Below are positions 48,814 through 57,457 of a stretch of DNA of 64,000 nt, piece by piece. Position 1 is the first letter of the stretch; each line of letters starts with the position of its first letter. Under the pieces are notes generated by a model. It made no database searches. It was not told where the DNA came from and saw nothing but the letters and a program-made list of their open reading frames with translations. Source of the stretch: Gemmatimonas groenlandica (GTDB lineage Bacteria; Gemmatimonadota; Gemmatimonadetes; Gemmatimonadales; Gemmatimonadaceae); assembly GCF_013004105.1 (NCBI RefSeq), contig NZ_CP053085.1, forward strand, positions 4,836,001 through 4,900,000. Reading direction: 5' to 3'. A program made the translations under genes and the position numbers.

Positions 48814-50430
48814 TCAGTTGCGTCGCCGTGCCGACCAGTGAATGGCCGAGATCCGCCAGCCTTGCGGCGTACGTCGGGCCACGATGAGTTCAGCGCCGGC
48901 CGAGTCGATCGCGCGGTCACGGAAGGTGCCCTTCGTCACCGAGGTGGAGGTGCTGGTGGCGAGGTCGCCTTGCACGAGTACGCGGAGCGGTGCCCTTGTG
49001 CTCTTGATCGCCTTCGCGAGCGCGATGTCGGCAGGCAGATGATGTGCGCGGTAGTCCGCCACCGTTTCCACCGAGCCGCTTTCCAGAATCTCGGCGTCCT
49101 TAGTGAGGAGACTGATCGCCGCAACGCTGTCGCCCCGTTCGAGCGCATCGTGGAAGCGGTGTACCAGCGCGGCCACGTCGGCGCTGTCGTTGGCCGCAGC
49201 TGTCGTTGAAGGCATGGCGGCAGGCATGGCGGCAGGCATGGCGGCAGGCATGGCGGCAGGCATGGCCATCGACGCCATGTCGTGCCCCGCGTGCTCGCCA
49301 CCGGAAGCGGCACCGGCGGCCGCTGACCCGTACGAGAAGCCTTTCATGGCGCCGGTCTCCCAGTCATGCGTCATGACAGCGCCGTAGGTCACCGAAGGCG
49401 TCGGCAGCACGGGCAGGAAGCCCACCGATGAGCCGCCCATGTTCTCGATGCCCATGTGCTTCGACATGGCAAGCCACGCGGCGACGGGCATCACGTACGA
49501 CGTGTCGTCGCGATACAGCCGCGCCGCTCGCATGATCTCGGCGCGCTTCGCGTTGCGCGGCACGGCTTCGTTGCTCAGGATGTCCGACACGACATCATGC
49601 ATCGAATGCAGATTGTCGAAGATGATGGCGGCTTCCGGGAATCGCGTGGCGAACGCGGGTGCCACAGCGGCCGTCATCGGCATCTGGTACGGCAGTGCGG
49701 TCGGCGCACCGTCCACCATCTGCCAGAAGCGGGCAACCGTGGCGCGCACGCCGGCCTGTTTCGCGGCGGTGGTCTTGCCGACGATCAGCGGCTCGTAGAG
49801 TCCGACCTGCAGCCAGTGATAGCCCCAGATAAGCCCATTGAACTTCGGATAGCGTTTGCGGAACGCGAGCGAGTACGACTGCTCCTGCATCAACGCCATC
49901 GTCTTGGGCTTCGAGCTGAATGCCAGGTCGGGGCGGCTCTTGTAGTACGCGATGAGCCGCTGCGCTTCTCGATCACGCTGGGCATCGCTCAGGCGCTCGT
50001 CGGCGAGCACGTCGTACAGCTGCCGGTGCAACAGATGCGCCCAGTCGAACATCACCTTCGCTTCGGGCGCGAGCTGCGCATACTTGGGCTCGATCGCGGC
50101 CTCTTCGAGCGGCACGCGCGGTGGCTTCACCAGCACGGTCTTGGTGAGATAGTCGAACTCCTTTTCTTCGAGCCGAGCGACGGGCGCGTTGGGCTTCGTC
50201 CACAGCGTTTCGTACAGAATTGCGTGGCCGTAATCGAAGGCATTGAACAGCCGGTCGGCCGATGCGTACTGATTGCGGAACGACCAGTTGTGCGAGGCCT
50301 GCAGGTAGAACTGTTCGTACGTGGTGGTCCACTGGGCCAGCGCCGTGCGTGGCGTGGCGAGCGACGTCAGCGCGAGCGCGGTGACGACAATGCCGTGAAC
50401 CAGGGCGCGATGAGAGCGGAGTAAATTCAT
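48814..50430 (-). CDS. exported protein, unknown N-terminal domain plus Met/His segment plus NTF2-like domain
   Basis: The 538-residue protein has a signal peptide (IVVTALALTSLATPRTALAQ), then about 330 residues of an unrecognised helical domain (FNAFDYGHAILYETLW, MFDWAHLLHRQLYDVL). A low-complexity segment near residues 379-405 holds GEHAGHDMASMAM and four PAAM units (12-bp DNA repeats). The C-terminal 110 residues resemble a SnoaL/NTF2-like (DUF4440) fold (VHRFHDALERGDSVAAISLL...). Met/His clusters suggest metal binding. It lies 15 nt after the barrel gene. Confidence 0.82.
   Translation of the reverse strand: MNLLRSHRALVHGIVVTALALTSLATPRTALAQWTTTYEQFYLQASHNWSFRNQYASADRLFNAFDYGHAILYETLWTKPNAPVARLEEKEFDYLTKTVLVKPPRVPLEEAAIEPKYAQLAPEAKVMFDWAHLLHRQLYDVLADERLSDAQRDREAQRLIAYYKSRPDLAFSSKPKTMALMQEQSYSLAFRKRYPKFNGLIWGYHWLQVGLYEPLIVGKTTAAKQAGVRATVARFWQMVDGAPTALPYQMPMTAAVAPAFATRFPEAAIIFDNLHSMHDVVSDILSNEAVPRNAKRAEIMRAARLYRDDTSYVMPVAAWLAMSKHMGIENMGGSSVGFLPVLPTPSVTYGAVMTHDWETGAMKGFSYGSAAAGAASGGEHAGHDMASMAMPAAMPAAMPAAMPAAMPSTTAAANDSADVAALVHRFHDALERGDSVAAISLLTKDAEILESGSVETVADYRAHHLPADIALAKAIKSTRAPLRVLVQGDLATSTSTSVTKGTFRDRAIDSAGAELIVARRTPQGWRISAIHWSARRRN
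49211..49258. repeat. 12-bp tandem repeat, four copies
   Basis: GGCATGGCGGCA occurs in four identical copies, with a partial fifth, encoding PAAM units in the Met-rich segment of the minus-strand gene. The exactness suggests length variation by slippage. Confidence 0.95.
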
Positions 50431-50445
50431 GAGATCGGCTCGTGG

Positions 50446-51291
50446 TTAGCGACGGGGAGACCAGGGCAGTCCAAGCGACACGGCAGCACCGGCGGTGAGA
50501 AACCAACCGGCGTCCGCCCTCGACAGTCGGTAACCACCACCGCCATCGACGGCGAGTCGTGGACTGACTTGATAGCGCGCGCCACCGGCCACGTCCCACG
50601 CTTGTGTTTCGGTCGCATCGAGAGGTTGCGACGTCACGACTTCGGCGGTGAGTAGGAGCGAACGCAACGGCAGCGTCCGATCCACCGCGACACCGACCAG
50701 CCATCGCGAGAGTTCGGCCGACGCCGTCGTTCCGCTTCCGGCAGGCGCGATGCTCGGCGCATCGCCGATCGTCACCTGACCGTTCAGGTGAAAGCGCGCC
50801 CACGGAAAGGTCTTGGTGGCGATGGCCTTGAACGATGGATATGCCTTGTCGGGCGCCATCGCGCCGACCGGGAGCAGCACGTCGGCCACGACCGCGAGCG
50901 CCGGAAGTCGCGTCTCGGTGTTCAGGTTGTACAGCACCGAGGCGTCGATGCCGCCGAGTGCGGTACGACGCGTGCCGGCCACGCCTTCCACATGCGCGAT
51001 CGGAAATCCGATCTCCACTTGGGTGCGCGGGAAGAGGCCGACGGCGAACTCGGGTTCAATGCCCCAGCGGTAGCTGCCGCCGCGGGCACGCTCGAGACGA
51101 AACGGCGCCAGTTGCAGCTCGACCGCGCGCCGTTCGATGGCATAGGCGTCTTCAATGCGGACAGGGCGTCCGGCATCGGTGTTGTAGTAGTCGGTTTGCG
51201 CCGAGAGGGTCGCCAGCGGGGCCGACAGGGCCGTGACAACTACAAGCAACCCTGCGACGCCGAAGCGTGGGGCGTTCAAAAAGGGATTCAT
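50446..51291 (-). CDS. outer-membrane beta-barrel protein (MetA-pathway/transporter-like)
   Basis: The 281-residue exported protein has a signal peptide (LLVVVTALSAPLATLSAQ) and a mature part of alternating hydrophobic beta-strands (FAVGLFPRTQVEIGFPIAHV, LAVVADVLLPVGA, ARYQVSPRLAVDGGGGYRL), ending in aromatic-poor LGLPWSPRR. It resembles outer-membrane transport proteins of the Phenol_MetA_deg group. It is second in the putative copper operon, 142 nt from the first gene and 15 nt from the next. Confidence 0.8.
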   Translation of the reverse strand: MNPFLNAPRFGVAGLLVVVTALSAPLATLSAQTDYYNTDAGRPVRIEDAYAIERRAVELQLAPFRLERARGGSYRWGIEPEFAVGLFPRTQVEIGFPIAHVEGVAGTRRTALGGIDASVLYNLNTETRLPALAVVADVLLPVGAMAPDKAYPSFKAIATKTFPWARFHLNGQVTIGDAPSIAPAGSGTTASAELSRWLVGVAVDRTLPLRSLLLTAEVVTSQPLDATETQAWDVAGGARYQVSPRLAVDGGGGYRLSRADAGWFLTAGAAVSLGLPWSPRR

Positions 51292-51433
51292 GAGCAGGAC
51301 AGGTGCGAGCGGTGCGCTTCTGCGCAGCGCAACGGATAGCAGATGCGGGGCGTCTCGCGCAGAGGGCGCGGACGTGCATCGGCAGCGATGGCGTTGAGAC
51401 GGCTCGATCCGGCATGACCGGAGAGCGGGGTGC

Positions 51434-51853
51434 TCAGCCTCGCGGCGGTGGGGGCTCGGGGGCGATGTCGAGCGAGACCGGCCAATCGGTCACGTGCACG
51501 GGGCGGTGTACATCGACCGCGACATCGACGGTGTTCACGGCGACGGCGGCACTCATAACACCGACCACGGTGCAGGCCATGGCCATCGGGCAGGCGGCTG
51601 GCGCGTGCGAATGCTGCACCGGCACCGGCTGTGGGGCCGGGTCGGCCGCGTGCTCGTTGGCGACCGGTGCGGCGGAAGATGCCTCGCTCACCGCTGACAC
51701 ATGATGCCGATGCAGATCGGCCGGCGCCGCGACGCCAACGGTCTTTTTGGAGACGACAGCGCGTTCACAGTCTGCGCCCGTTGCAGGGAGCACTCCCTGC
51801 AACAGCTGCACGCCAAAGAGCGCGAGGGCGGCGATGCGTCGGCGGACGTCCAT
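51434..51853 (-). CDS. small exported His/Cys/Met-rich protein
   Basis: The 139-residue protein has a signal peptide (IAALALFGVQLLQGVLPATG) and metal-ligand-rich stretches DLHRHHVSA and VQHSHAPAACPMAMAC. It is not assigned to a named family. It is the first gene behind a CsoR-like operator (51874-51890), with a GGA stretch before its ATG. The ligand pattern (Cys-x-Met-x-Met-x-Cys, His clusters) suits soft metals such as copper. Confidence 0.72.
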   Translation of the reverse strand: MDVRRRIAALALFGVQLLQGVLPATGADCERAVVSKKTVGVAAPADLHRHHVSAVSEASSAAPVANEHAADPAPQPVPVQHSHAPAACPMAMACTVVGVMSAAVAVNTVDVAVDVHRPVHVTDWPVSLDIAPEPPPPRG

Positions 51854-51873
51854 AGCGTGAATCCTAATGACTT

Positions 51874-51890
51874 ATGCCCTGGAGGGGTAT
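51874..51890. promoter_or_regulatory. CsoR-like operator
   Basis: ATGCCC-TGGAG-GGGTAT is a near-palindrome of the CsoR/FrmR-family type (ATACCC-N5-GGGTAT); just one position departs from symmetry, and the T/A pair outside extends it to 7-5-7. It lies 21-37 nt upstream of ATG 51853, between the kdpE stop and the exported-protein operon. Confidence 0.6.
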
Positions 51891-51912
51891 AGGTGCCATC
51901 GCGGCGGACGCC

Positions 51913-52644
51913 CTACTCAGCCGTTGGAAGCGACATGCGGTACCCGACCCCCGGCTCGGTCACGATCAGCGTGGGTCGGATCGGGTCGCGCTCGACTTTC
52001 CGCCGCAGATTCGCGACGTAGACGCGAAGGTACTGTTGCGCATCGCCGTGTGAGCGACTCCACACCGCATCGAACAGTTGTTGATGCGTGAGCGTGCGAC
52101 CGGCCGACGTGACCAAAGTCCGCAGCAACTCCCACTCGGTCGGTGTCACGTGAATCGGCTGTCCGTCGCGCGACACCGTGCGGCTGACCAGATCGATACG
52201 CAGTCCGTCAAACGCGTAGGGCACATCGCCACCGCGCACCGGCCCCATGGCCGCGCGCCGCAACTGCGCCCGCAATCGCGCCTGTAGCTCGATCGTGCTG
52301 AATGGCTTGGTGAGATAGTCGTCCGCCCCAGCGTCCAGCAGTCGCACCTTTTCCGCCTCATCATGACGGGCCGACAGCACCACGATCGGCGTGGCGGACC
52401 ACTCGCGAATCTTCGCGCAGACCAGCGCGCCGTCGGCGTCGGGTAGTCCGAGATCGAGTACGATGAGCGACGGCTTGTGGCTTCGCGCCAGCTCGAGGCC
52501 GGTGCGCGCGGTCGCGGCCTCATAGATCACGCTGCCCTCCGACTCGACGGCGGCCCGGATGATGGAGCGGATCGACGGCTCGTCTTCGATCACCAGCACC
52601 ACGGGGGCCGGCGACGCCGACGCTGAACCAGAGCTGGAGGGCAT
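51913..52644 (-). CDS. KdpE-like response regulator (OmpR family)
   Basis: The 243-residue regulator has a receiver domain (VLVIEDEPS, phosphoacceptor D in VLDLGLPD, K in LTKPFS) and a C-terminal winged helix (TPTEWELLRTLVTSAGRTLTHQQL, LRVYVANLRRKVERDP). The order and motifs fit KdpE. ATG 52644 is chosen. It is divergent from the short KdpD-like kinase gene (58-nt gap), its likely partner, and from kup beyond it. Confidence 0.9.
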   Translation of the reverse strand: MPSSSGSASASPAPVVLVIEDEPSIRSIIRAAVESEGSVIYEAATARTGLELARSHKPSLIVLDLGLPDADGALVCAKIREWSATPIVVLSARHDEAEKVRLLDAGADDYLTKPFSTIELQARLRAQLRRAAMGPVRGGDVPYAFDGLRIDLVSRTVSRDGQPIHVTPTEWELLRTLVTSAGRTLTHQQLFDAVWSRSHGDAQQYLRVYVANLRRKVERDPIRPTLIVTEPGVGYRMSLPTAE

Positions 52645-52701
52645 GCGTGGCAACCTAGGCGCTTGTAGCGCACCGCACGAGGGGCACGGTAACCTTCATC
52701 C

Positions 52702-54351
52702 ATGCGATTGCTTCGCTGGTCCATTGCCCTCTCGCTGCTGACGCTGGGCCTACTCCCGCTGCGCCCGTGGCTGGACAAGGCGCATCTGGCCCTGGCGTAC
52801 CTCCTGTTGATTCTGGTGGCCAGTGCGAGCGCTGGGCGGCGGGTCGGACTGGTCCTGTCGGTCGCGGCGTTCTGCTGCTTCAACTTCTTCTTTCTCGAGC
52901 CGCTGTACTCCTTCGTGGTGGCCGAGCCGCTTGATTGGCTCGTGCTGGTGGCGCTGTTGATCACGAGTGGCGTCGCGGCGCACCTGCTGTCGGTGGCACA
53001 AAGCGAAGCGCGTACGGCGTGGGAGCGCGCGGCCGAAGTGGATCGGCTGGCCGTAGTCGGCGCCGAGTCGTTGAACGCCGGTCCTTCAGAGCAGGCGTTG
53101 GCCGCGATCGCCGGCGTGATCCACGAGTCATTGGGCGTCGATCGCTGTCGCATCTTCGCGGTCGACGAGTCGGATGGTGCGTTATCGTTGGTGGCCGAGC
53201 GTGGAACGCTCTCCACTGGCGTAATCGAGTCAGACGCGCCGGAGCCAGCCGGTGCGCCGGCGGTGGCAGCGCTGTCCGCCGCACTCGTGCCCTCACGGGA
53301 TCTCGGCATGCCCACGCGCGCGCATCTGCTGCAGTGGGTCGCAGACAATGGGCGCGCTGCGGTGGAGCGCAGCGACGGAACCATGCGGGTTGGCGCGTCG
53401 CTGAGCGCGAGTCGCAACGCCGCGCGTGCTGTAGACATTGCCGATGGTGCCGGAATCGCCGACGCGTGCGGCTTGCTGTTGCCGCTCCGCGTGCACGAGA
53501 AGGTCGTCGGTGTCGTGCACATCGAACGCCGCGCGCCGCTCGACCTCACACCGTCGCGGCAACGCTTCCTGCGTGCGATCAGCTTCTACGCCGCCCTTGG
53601 CATCGAACGCGCGCGACTGGTGGCGCAGGCGGAGCACACCGAGGCACTGCGGCAGGCCGACAAGATGAAAGACGCGGTGCTCGCGTCGGTGTCGCATGAT
53701 CTGCGCACGCCGCTCACCACGATCAAAGCCCTGGCCAATGCGATCCGACTGGAAGGCGATGATCGGGCGGCGATCATCGAAGAGGAGGCAGACCGGCTCA
53801 ATCGTTTCGTGGCGGACTTGCTCGATCTCTCACGGCTCGACGGTGGCGCCACGCCGATTGCGCCGCAGATCACGGCGGTGGAAGATCTGCTGGGCGCCGC
53901 GCTGCAACGCGTATCAGGGGCGATGGCGCATCGTGTGATCGATGTGCAGCTGTCGTCGGCCGAGCCGCTCCTGTTGGCGCGTCTCGACTTCACGCAGTCG
54001 CTGCGCATCGTCGTCAACTTGCTCGAGAACGCCGACAAATACTCGCCGGTTGATCAGCCGATCCATGTGAGCGCGCAGCGGATCGGCGAGGTGGTACGCG
54101 TCTCGGTGTGCGATCGCGGTGCGGGCGTGGAGGATATCGATCGTGAGCGGATCTTCGAGCCGTTTCATCGCCTGGGCGCGATTCCTGATGCCACCAGCGC
54201 CGGATTGGGGTTGTCGATCGCCAGGCGACTGGCCGAAATACAGGGCGGTCGGCTGCTGCACGAGGCGCGCGACGGCGGAGGCAGCCAATTCGTCCTGGAG
54301 CTCCCCGCGGCCGACATCGAGGCGCTGGCCGACGCGCCCGCATCTTTGTGA
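52702..54351 (+). CDS. KdpD-like histidine kinase without the N-terminal sensor
   Basis: The 549-residue kinase starts directly with the four-helix DUF4118 domain of KdpD (FCCFNFFFLEPLYSF), continues with a GAF domain (about 135-305), the H-box (SVSHDLRTPLTTI, His about 332) and the ATPase motifs (NLLENADKYSP, DRGAGV, AGLGLSIARRLAE). The KdpD and USP domains are absent. It is divergent to the KdpE gene and 64 nt before kup. Confidence 0.9.
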   Translation: MRLLRWSIALSLLTLGLLPLRPWLDKAHLALAYLLLILVASASAGRRVGLVLSVAAFCCFNFFFLEPLYSFVVAEPLDWLVLVALLITSGVAAHLLSVAQSEARTAWERAAEVDRLAVVGAESLNAGPSEQALAAIAGVIHESLGVDRCRIFAVDESDGALSLVAERGTLSTGVIESDAPEPAGAPAVAALSAALVPSRDLGMPTRAHLLQWVADNGRAAVERSDGTMRVGASLSASRNAARAVDIADGAGIADACGLLLPLRVHEKVVGVVHIERRAPLDLTPSRQRFLRAISFYAALGIERARLVAQAEHTEALRQADKMKDAVLASVSHDLRTPLTTIKALANAIRLEGDDRAAIIEEEADRLNRFVADLLDLSRLDGGATPIAPQITAVEDLLGAALQRVSGAMAHRVIDVQLSSAEPLLLARLDFTQSLRIVVNLLENADKYSPVDQPIHVSAQRIGEVVRVSVCDRGAGVEDIDRERIFEPFHRLGAIPDATSAGLGLSIARRLAEIQGGRLLHEARDGGGSQFVLELPAADIEALADAPASL

Positions 54352-54415
54352 AACCTTGATGGCAGAGCGGATGGTCTTTGTACGTTCTTGATGCGGAAGG
54401 CCCTAGCCTCAAGTC

Positions 54416-56344
54416 ATGACACACTCGACCGTTTCGCCATCGCCCGCCCCGTCCTCACATGCGCCTGACAGCGCCGGAGGGCGTCGCCTGACGCTGCTGA
54501 CGCTCGCTGCGTTGGGCGTCGTGTACGGCGACATCGGCACGAGTCCGCTGTACGCGATGAAAGAGGCGTTCGGCCCGTCGCACGGTCTGCTACCCAATGC
54601 CGTGAATGTGTACGGCATCCTGAGTCTGGTGACGTGGTCGATTCTGCTCGTCGTGGTGGCGAAGTACCTCGTGTTCATTCTGCGCGCCGACAACAACGGG
54701 GAAGGCGGCGTGCTCGCCATGCTCGCCCTGCTGCTGCAGGACACGTCGAAGCGCATCGGCCCGCGCCGACGCACGGTGCTCGTCTTGTTGGGCGTGTTCG
54801 GTACGGCGCTGCTGTACGGCGATGGGATCATCACGCCGGCCATCTCCGTGCTGGGCGCCGTTGAAGGGCTCGACATCGTCACGCCCACCCTGTCCGGGTA
54901 CGTCGTGGCGATCACGCTGGTCATTCTGGTCGTGCTCTTCGCCGCCCAACGCTTCGGTACTGCGACCGTCGGCCGTGCCTTCGGCCCACTGACGTTAGTG
55001 TGGTTCGTCGTGATCGGATCGCTGGGCCTCACGTCGATTATCGACACCCCGCAGGTACTGACGGCGCTCAATCCGCTGTACGGACTGCGCTTTCTGCTGC
55101 ACCACGGGACACACGGATTCGTCGCGCTGGGCGCGGTCTTCCTTTCCGTCACCGGTGCGGAGGCGCTGTATGCGGATATGGGCCACTTCGGCAAAGTGCC
55201 CATCCGCCGGGCGTTCTTCGCGGTGGTGTTGCCCGCGCTTTTGCTCAACTATTTCGGCCAGGGGGCGCTGCTGTTGCGGGATCCGGCGGCCGTGAGCAAT
55301 CCGTTCTATCTCCTGGCGCCCTCCTGGTTTCTCATTCCGCTGCTCATCATCGCCACGCTAGCCGCGATCGTGGCGTCGCAGGCGCTGATCTCCGGCGCGT
55401 TCTCGCTGGCGCGCCAGTCGATTCAGCTCGGCTATCTGCCGCGTATGACGATCGTGCAGACGTCGCACGAAGAGTACGGACAGATTTATATCCCGCAGAT
55501 CAACGCGGCGCTCATGCTCGGCACCGTGTGCATCGTGCTGGGCTTCAAGTCGTCGGCCGCGCTCGGGGCCGCGTATGGCATCGCGGTGACCGGCACCATG
55601 TCGATCACGACGCTGCTCTTCGCCGTGGTGGCACGGACGCGCTGGAACTGGCCGCTCTGGCAGGTCGCCACGTTCGCCACGTTCTTCTTCGTGCTGGACT
55701 TCGCCTTTCTCGGCGCCAACGTGATCAAGATCGCGGCAGGAGGCTGGGTGCCGCTCGTGCTCGCCGCCGCGTTGGTGCTGCTCATGACGACATGGAAGCG
55801 CGGGCGCCTTGCGCTGCAGCAGCTGCTGCAGCGGGCCGGGTTGCCGCTCGACCTCATGCTCGATGAACTCGGGCGCCGGCCAGCGCCGCGCGTGCCTGGT
55901 ACGGCCGTCTTTCTCACCAGTGACAGCAAAGGCGCGCCGGTGGTGTTGCTGCATCATCTCAAGCACAACAAGGCGCTGCACCAGCAGGTCGTGCTGCTGT
56001 CGGTAAGCTCGAGCAACGTGCCGACCGTGCCGCGCGAGGAGCGCGTAACCGTGGCGCCACTCGACCACGGATTCTGGCGCGTGACGGCCCGCTACGGATT
56101 CATGGAGAGTCCCGACGTGCCGGCGTTTTTGGCGCAGTGCGCGGAGCAGGGCATTGTCGCCCGCCCCATGGAGACGAGCTACTATCTCGGGCACGAGCGA
56201 CTCTTGCCGACAGGATCGACCCCCATGGCCGCCTGGCGGAAGCGCCTGTTCGTCCTGATGTCACGGAACGCACAGTCGGCGGCGCAGTTCTTCCAGCTTC
56301 CGTCAAACCGCGTGGTCGAGATGGGAGCGCAGATTGAGTTCTAG
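54416..56344 (+). CDS. kup: KUP-type potassium transporter
   Basis: The 642-residue potassium/proton symporter has about 12 transmembrane helices in the first 440 residues, starting with the family signature GVVYGDIGTSPLYAMKEAF, and includes LLYGDGIITPAISVLGAVEGL and GAEALYADMGHFGK. A cytosolic C-terminal region follows. It lies directly after the KdpD-like gene, implying regulation by that two-component pair. Confidence 0.96.
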   Translation: MTHSTVSPSPAPSSHAPDSAGGRRLTLLTLAALGVVYGDIGTSPLYAMKEAFGPSHGLLPNAVNVYGILSLVTWSILLVVVAKYLVFILRADNNGEGGVLAMLALLLQDTSKRIGPRRRTVLVLLGVFGTALLYGDGIITPAISVLGAVEGLDIVTPTLSGYVVAITLVILVVLFAAQRFGTATVGRAFGPLTLVWFVVIGSLGLTSIIDTPQVLTALNPLYGLRFLLHHGTHGFVALGAVFLSVTGAEALYADMGHFGKVPIRRAFFAVVLPALLLNYFGQGALLLRDPAAVSNPFYLLAPSWFLIPLLIIATLAAIVASQALISGAFSLARQSIQLGYLPRMTIVQTSHEEYGQIYIPQINAALMLGTVCIVLGFKSSAALGAAYGIAVTGTMSITTLLFAVVARTRWNWPLWQVATFATFFFVLDFAFLGANVIKIAAGGWVPLVLAAALVLLMTTWKRGRLALQQLLQRAGLPLDLMLDELGRRPAPRVPGTAVFLTSDSKGAPVVLLHHLKHNKALHQQVVLLSVSSSNVPTVPREERVTVAPLDHGFWRVTARYGFMESPDVPAFLAQCAEQGIVARPMETSYYLGHERLLPTGSTPMAAWRKRLFVLMSRNAQSAAQFFQLPSNRVVEMGAQIEF

Positions 56345-56375
56345 GACGAGCTCACCAACTCGCTAGATAGTTGCC

Positions 56376-56403
56376 TTGACAACGATTGTTTGAACGGTAG
56401 ATT
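56376..56403 (+). promoter_or_regulatory. sigma70 promoter of the VOC gene
   Basis: A perfect -35 TTGACA (56376-56381) and -10 TAGATT (56398-56403) are separated by 16 nt. A small inverted repeat, ACAA-CGA-TTGT, lies between the boxes and could be an operator. Confidence 0.65.
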
Positions 56404-56471
56404 GAAGACAGCGCGCCGTGCGGCGTTGCCTTGATTCCGTCACCGTCAATGTCCGCAGGGAGGCACATCGC

Positions 56472-57416
56472 ATGGGTGTCAGCAGCCGCGACATGTTCGG
56501 CGCACCGGCCGATTCGAACACCGGCGCCGATCGGGCACTGCTCGGCAGCTATGGCCGTCCGCCGGCCGGCTATCGATTGCCGGCCGCCACGCGCCTCGGC
56601 ACGGTCGAACTGCAGGTCAGCAACCTCGCGCGATCCCTCGAGTACTATCAGCTGCTGCTCGGTCTGGCCGTTGTCGCGCAGGACGAGGCCACCGCGTCGC
56701 TGGCTGGCGTGGGCGCCACCGAACCGATCGTGATCCTGCGCGAAGTCCCCGGCACGCGTCCGGTGGCACCCGGATCTCGGCTCGGGCTCTATCATTTTGC
56801 GATCCTGCTCCCTGATCGGCCGGCGATGGGCCGTTTCATTACGCACCTGTCGGAGATCGGCGCGCGCGCGGGCTCCAGCGATCACCTGGTCAGCGAAGCG
56901 TTGTATCTGCAGGACCCCGACGGTCTCGGCATCGAGGTGTACGTGGACCGTCCTCGCGACCGGTGGCGCCGCGTCGACCAGGAACTCATGATGGCAACCG
57001 ATCCGCTTGATATGGCCGACCTCGTGCGCGTGGCGAATGGAGCGCCATGGACCGGCATGCCGAGCGACACGGTCATGGGACATGTGCACTTGCACGTCGG
57101 CGATCTCGATGCGGCCGACGCGTTCTATTCGGAAGGGCTCGGCTTCGATCGCATGGTCTGGCGCTATCCGGGTGCCCTGTTTCTCGGCGCTGGCGGCTAC
57201 CACCACCATCTCGGCACCAACACCTGGGCGGGCGGTGCACTTCCCCCGCGCACGCAGGACGCCAAGCTGACGGCATGGACGATTGTCCTGCCGTCGGCGA
57301 ACGACGTGGCGGCGTTGCGCGCGAATCTGGTCGCACGCGGTATCGCCGTCACCGACGAACCAGCGGGTATCCTGTTCGCCGATCCGTGGGGCACGCCGGT
57401 GCGGGTGCGCACGTAG
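56472..57416 (+). CDS. VOC-family (extradiol dioxygenase-like) protein
   Basis: The 314-residue protein has two VOC modules: first LGTVELQVSNLARSLEYYQLL with GLYHFAILLP and a VYVDRP end; second MGHVHLHVGDLDAADAFYSEGLG with HHHLGTNTWAG. The His and Glu ligands expected for a catechol 2,3-dioxygenase are largely present (H in GLYHF, H in GHVHL, E in GIEVYVD). ATG 56472 is preferred, with GGGAGG upstream. It has its own promoter. Confidence 0.88.
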   Translation: MGVSSRDMFGAPADSNTGADRALLGSYGRPPAGYRLPAATRLGTVELQVSNLARSLEYYQLLLGLAVVAQDEATASLAGVGATEPIVILREVPGTRPVAPGSRLGLYHFAILLPDRPAMGRFITHLSEIGARAGSSDHLVSEALYLQDPDGLGIEVYVDRPRDRWRRVDQELMMATDPLDMADLVRVANGAPWTGMPSDTVMGHVHLHVGDLDAADAFYSEGLGFDRMVWRYPGALFLGAGGYHHHLGTNTWAGGALPPRTQDAKLTAWTIVLPSANDVAALRANLVARGIAVTDEPAGILFADPWGTPVRVRT

Positions 57417-57457
57417 CCCACGCGGGTACACCACGCGCACTCGGCACGTCCGGCGGG

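Noticed and set aside
49211-49258. Possible CRISPR-like repeat
   Set aside because: The 12-bp units are directly tandem, without spacers, and in frame within a coding region.
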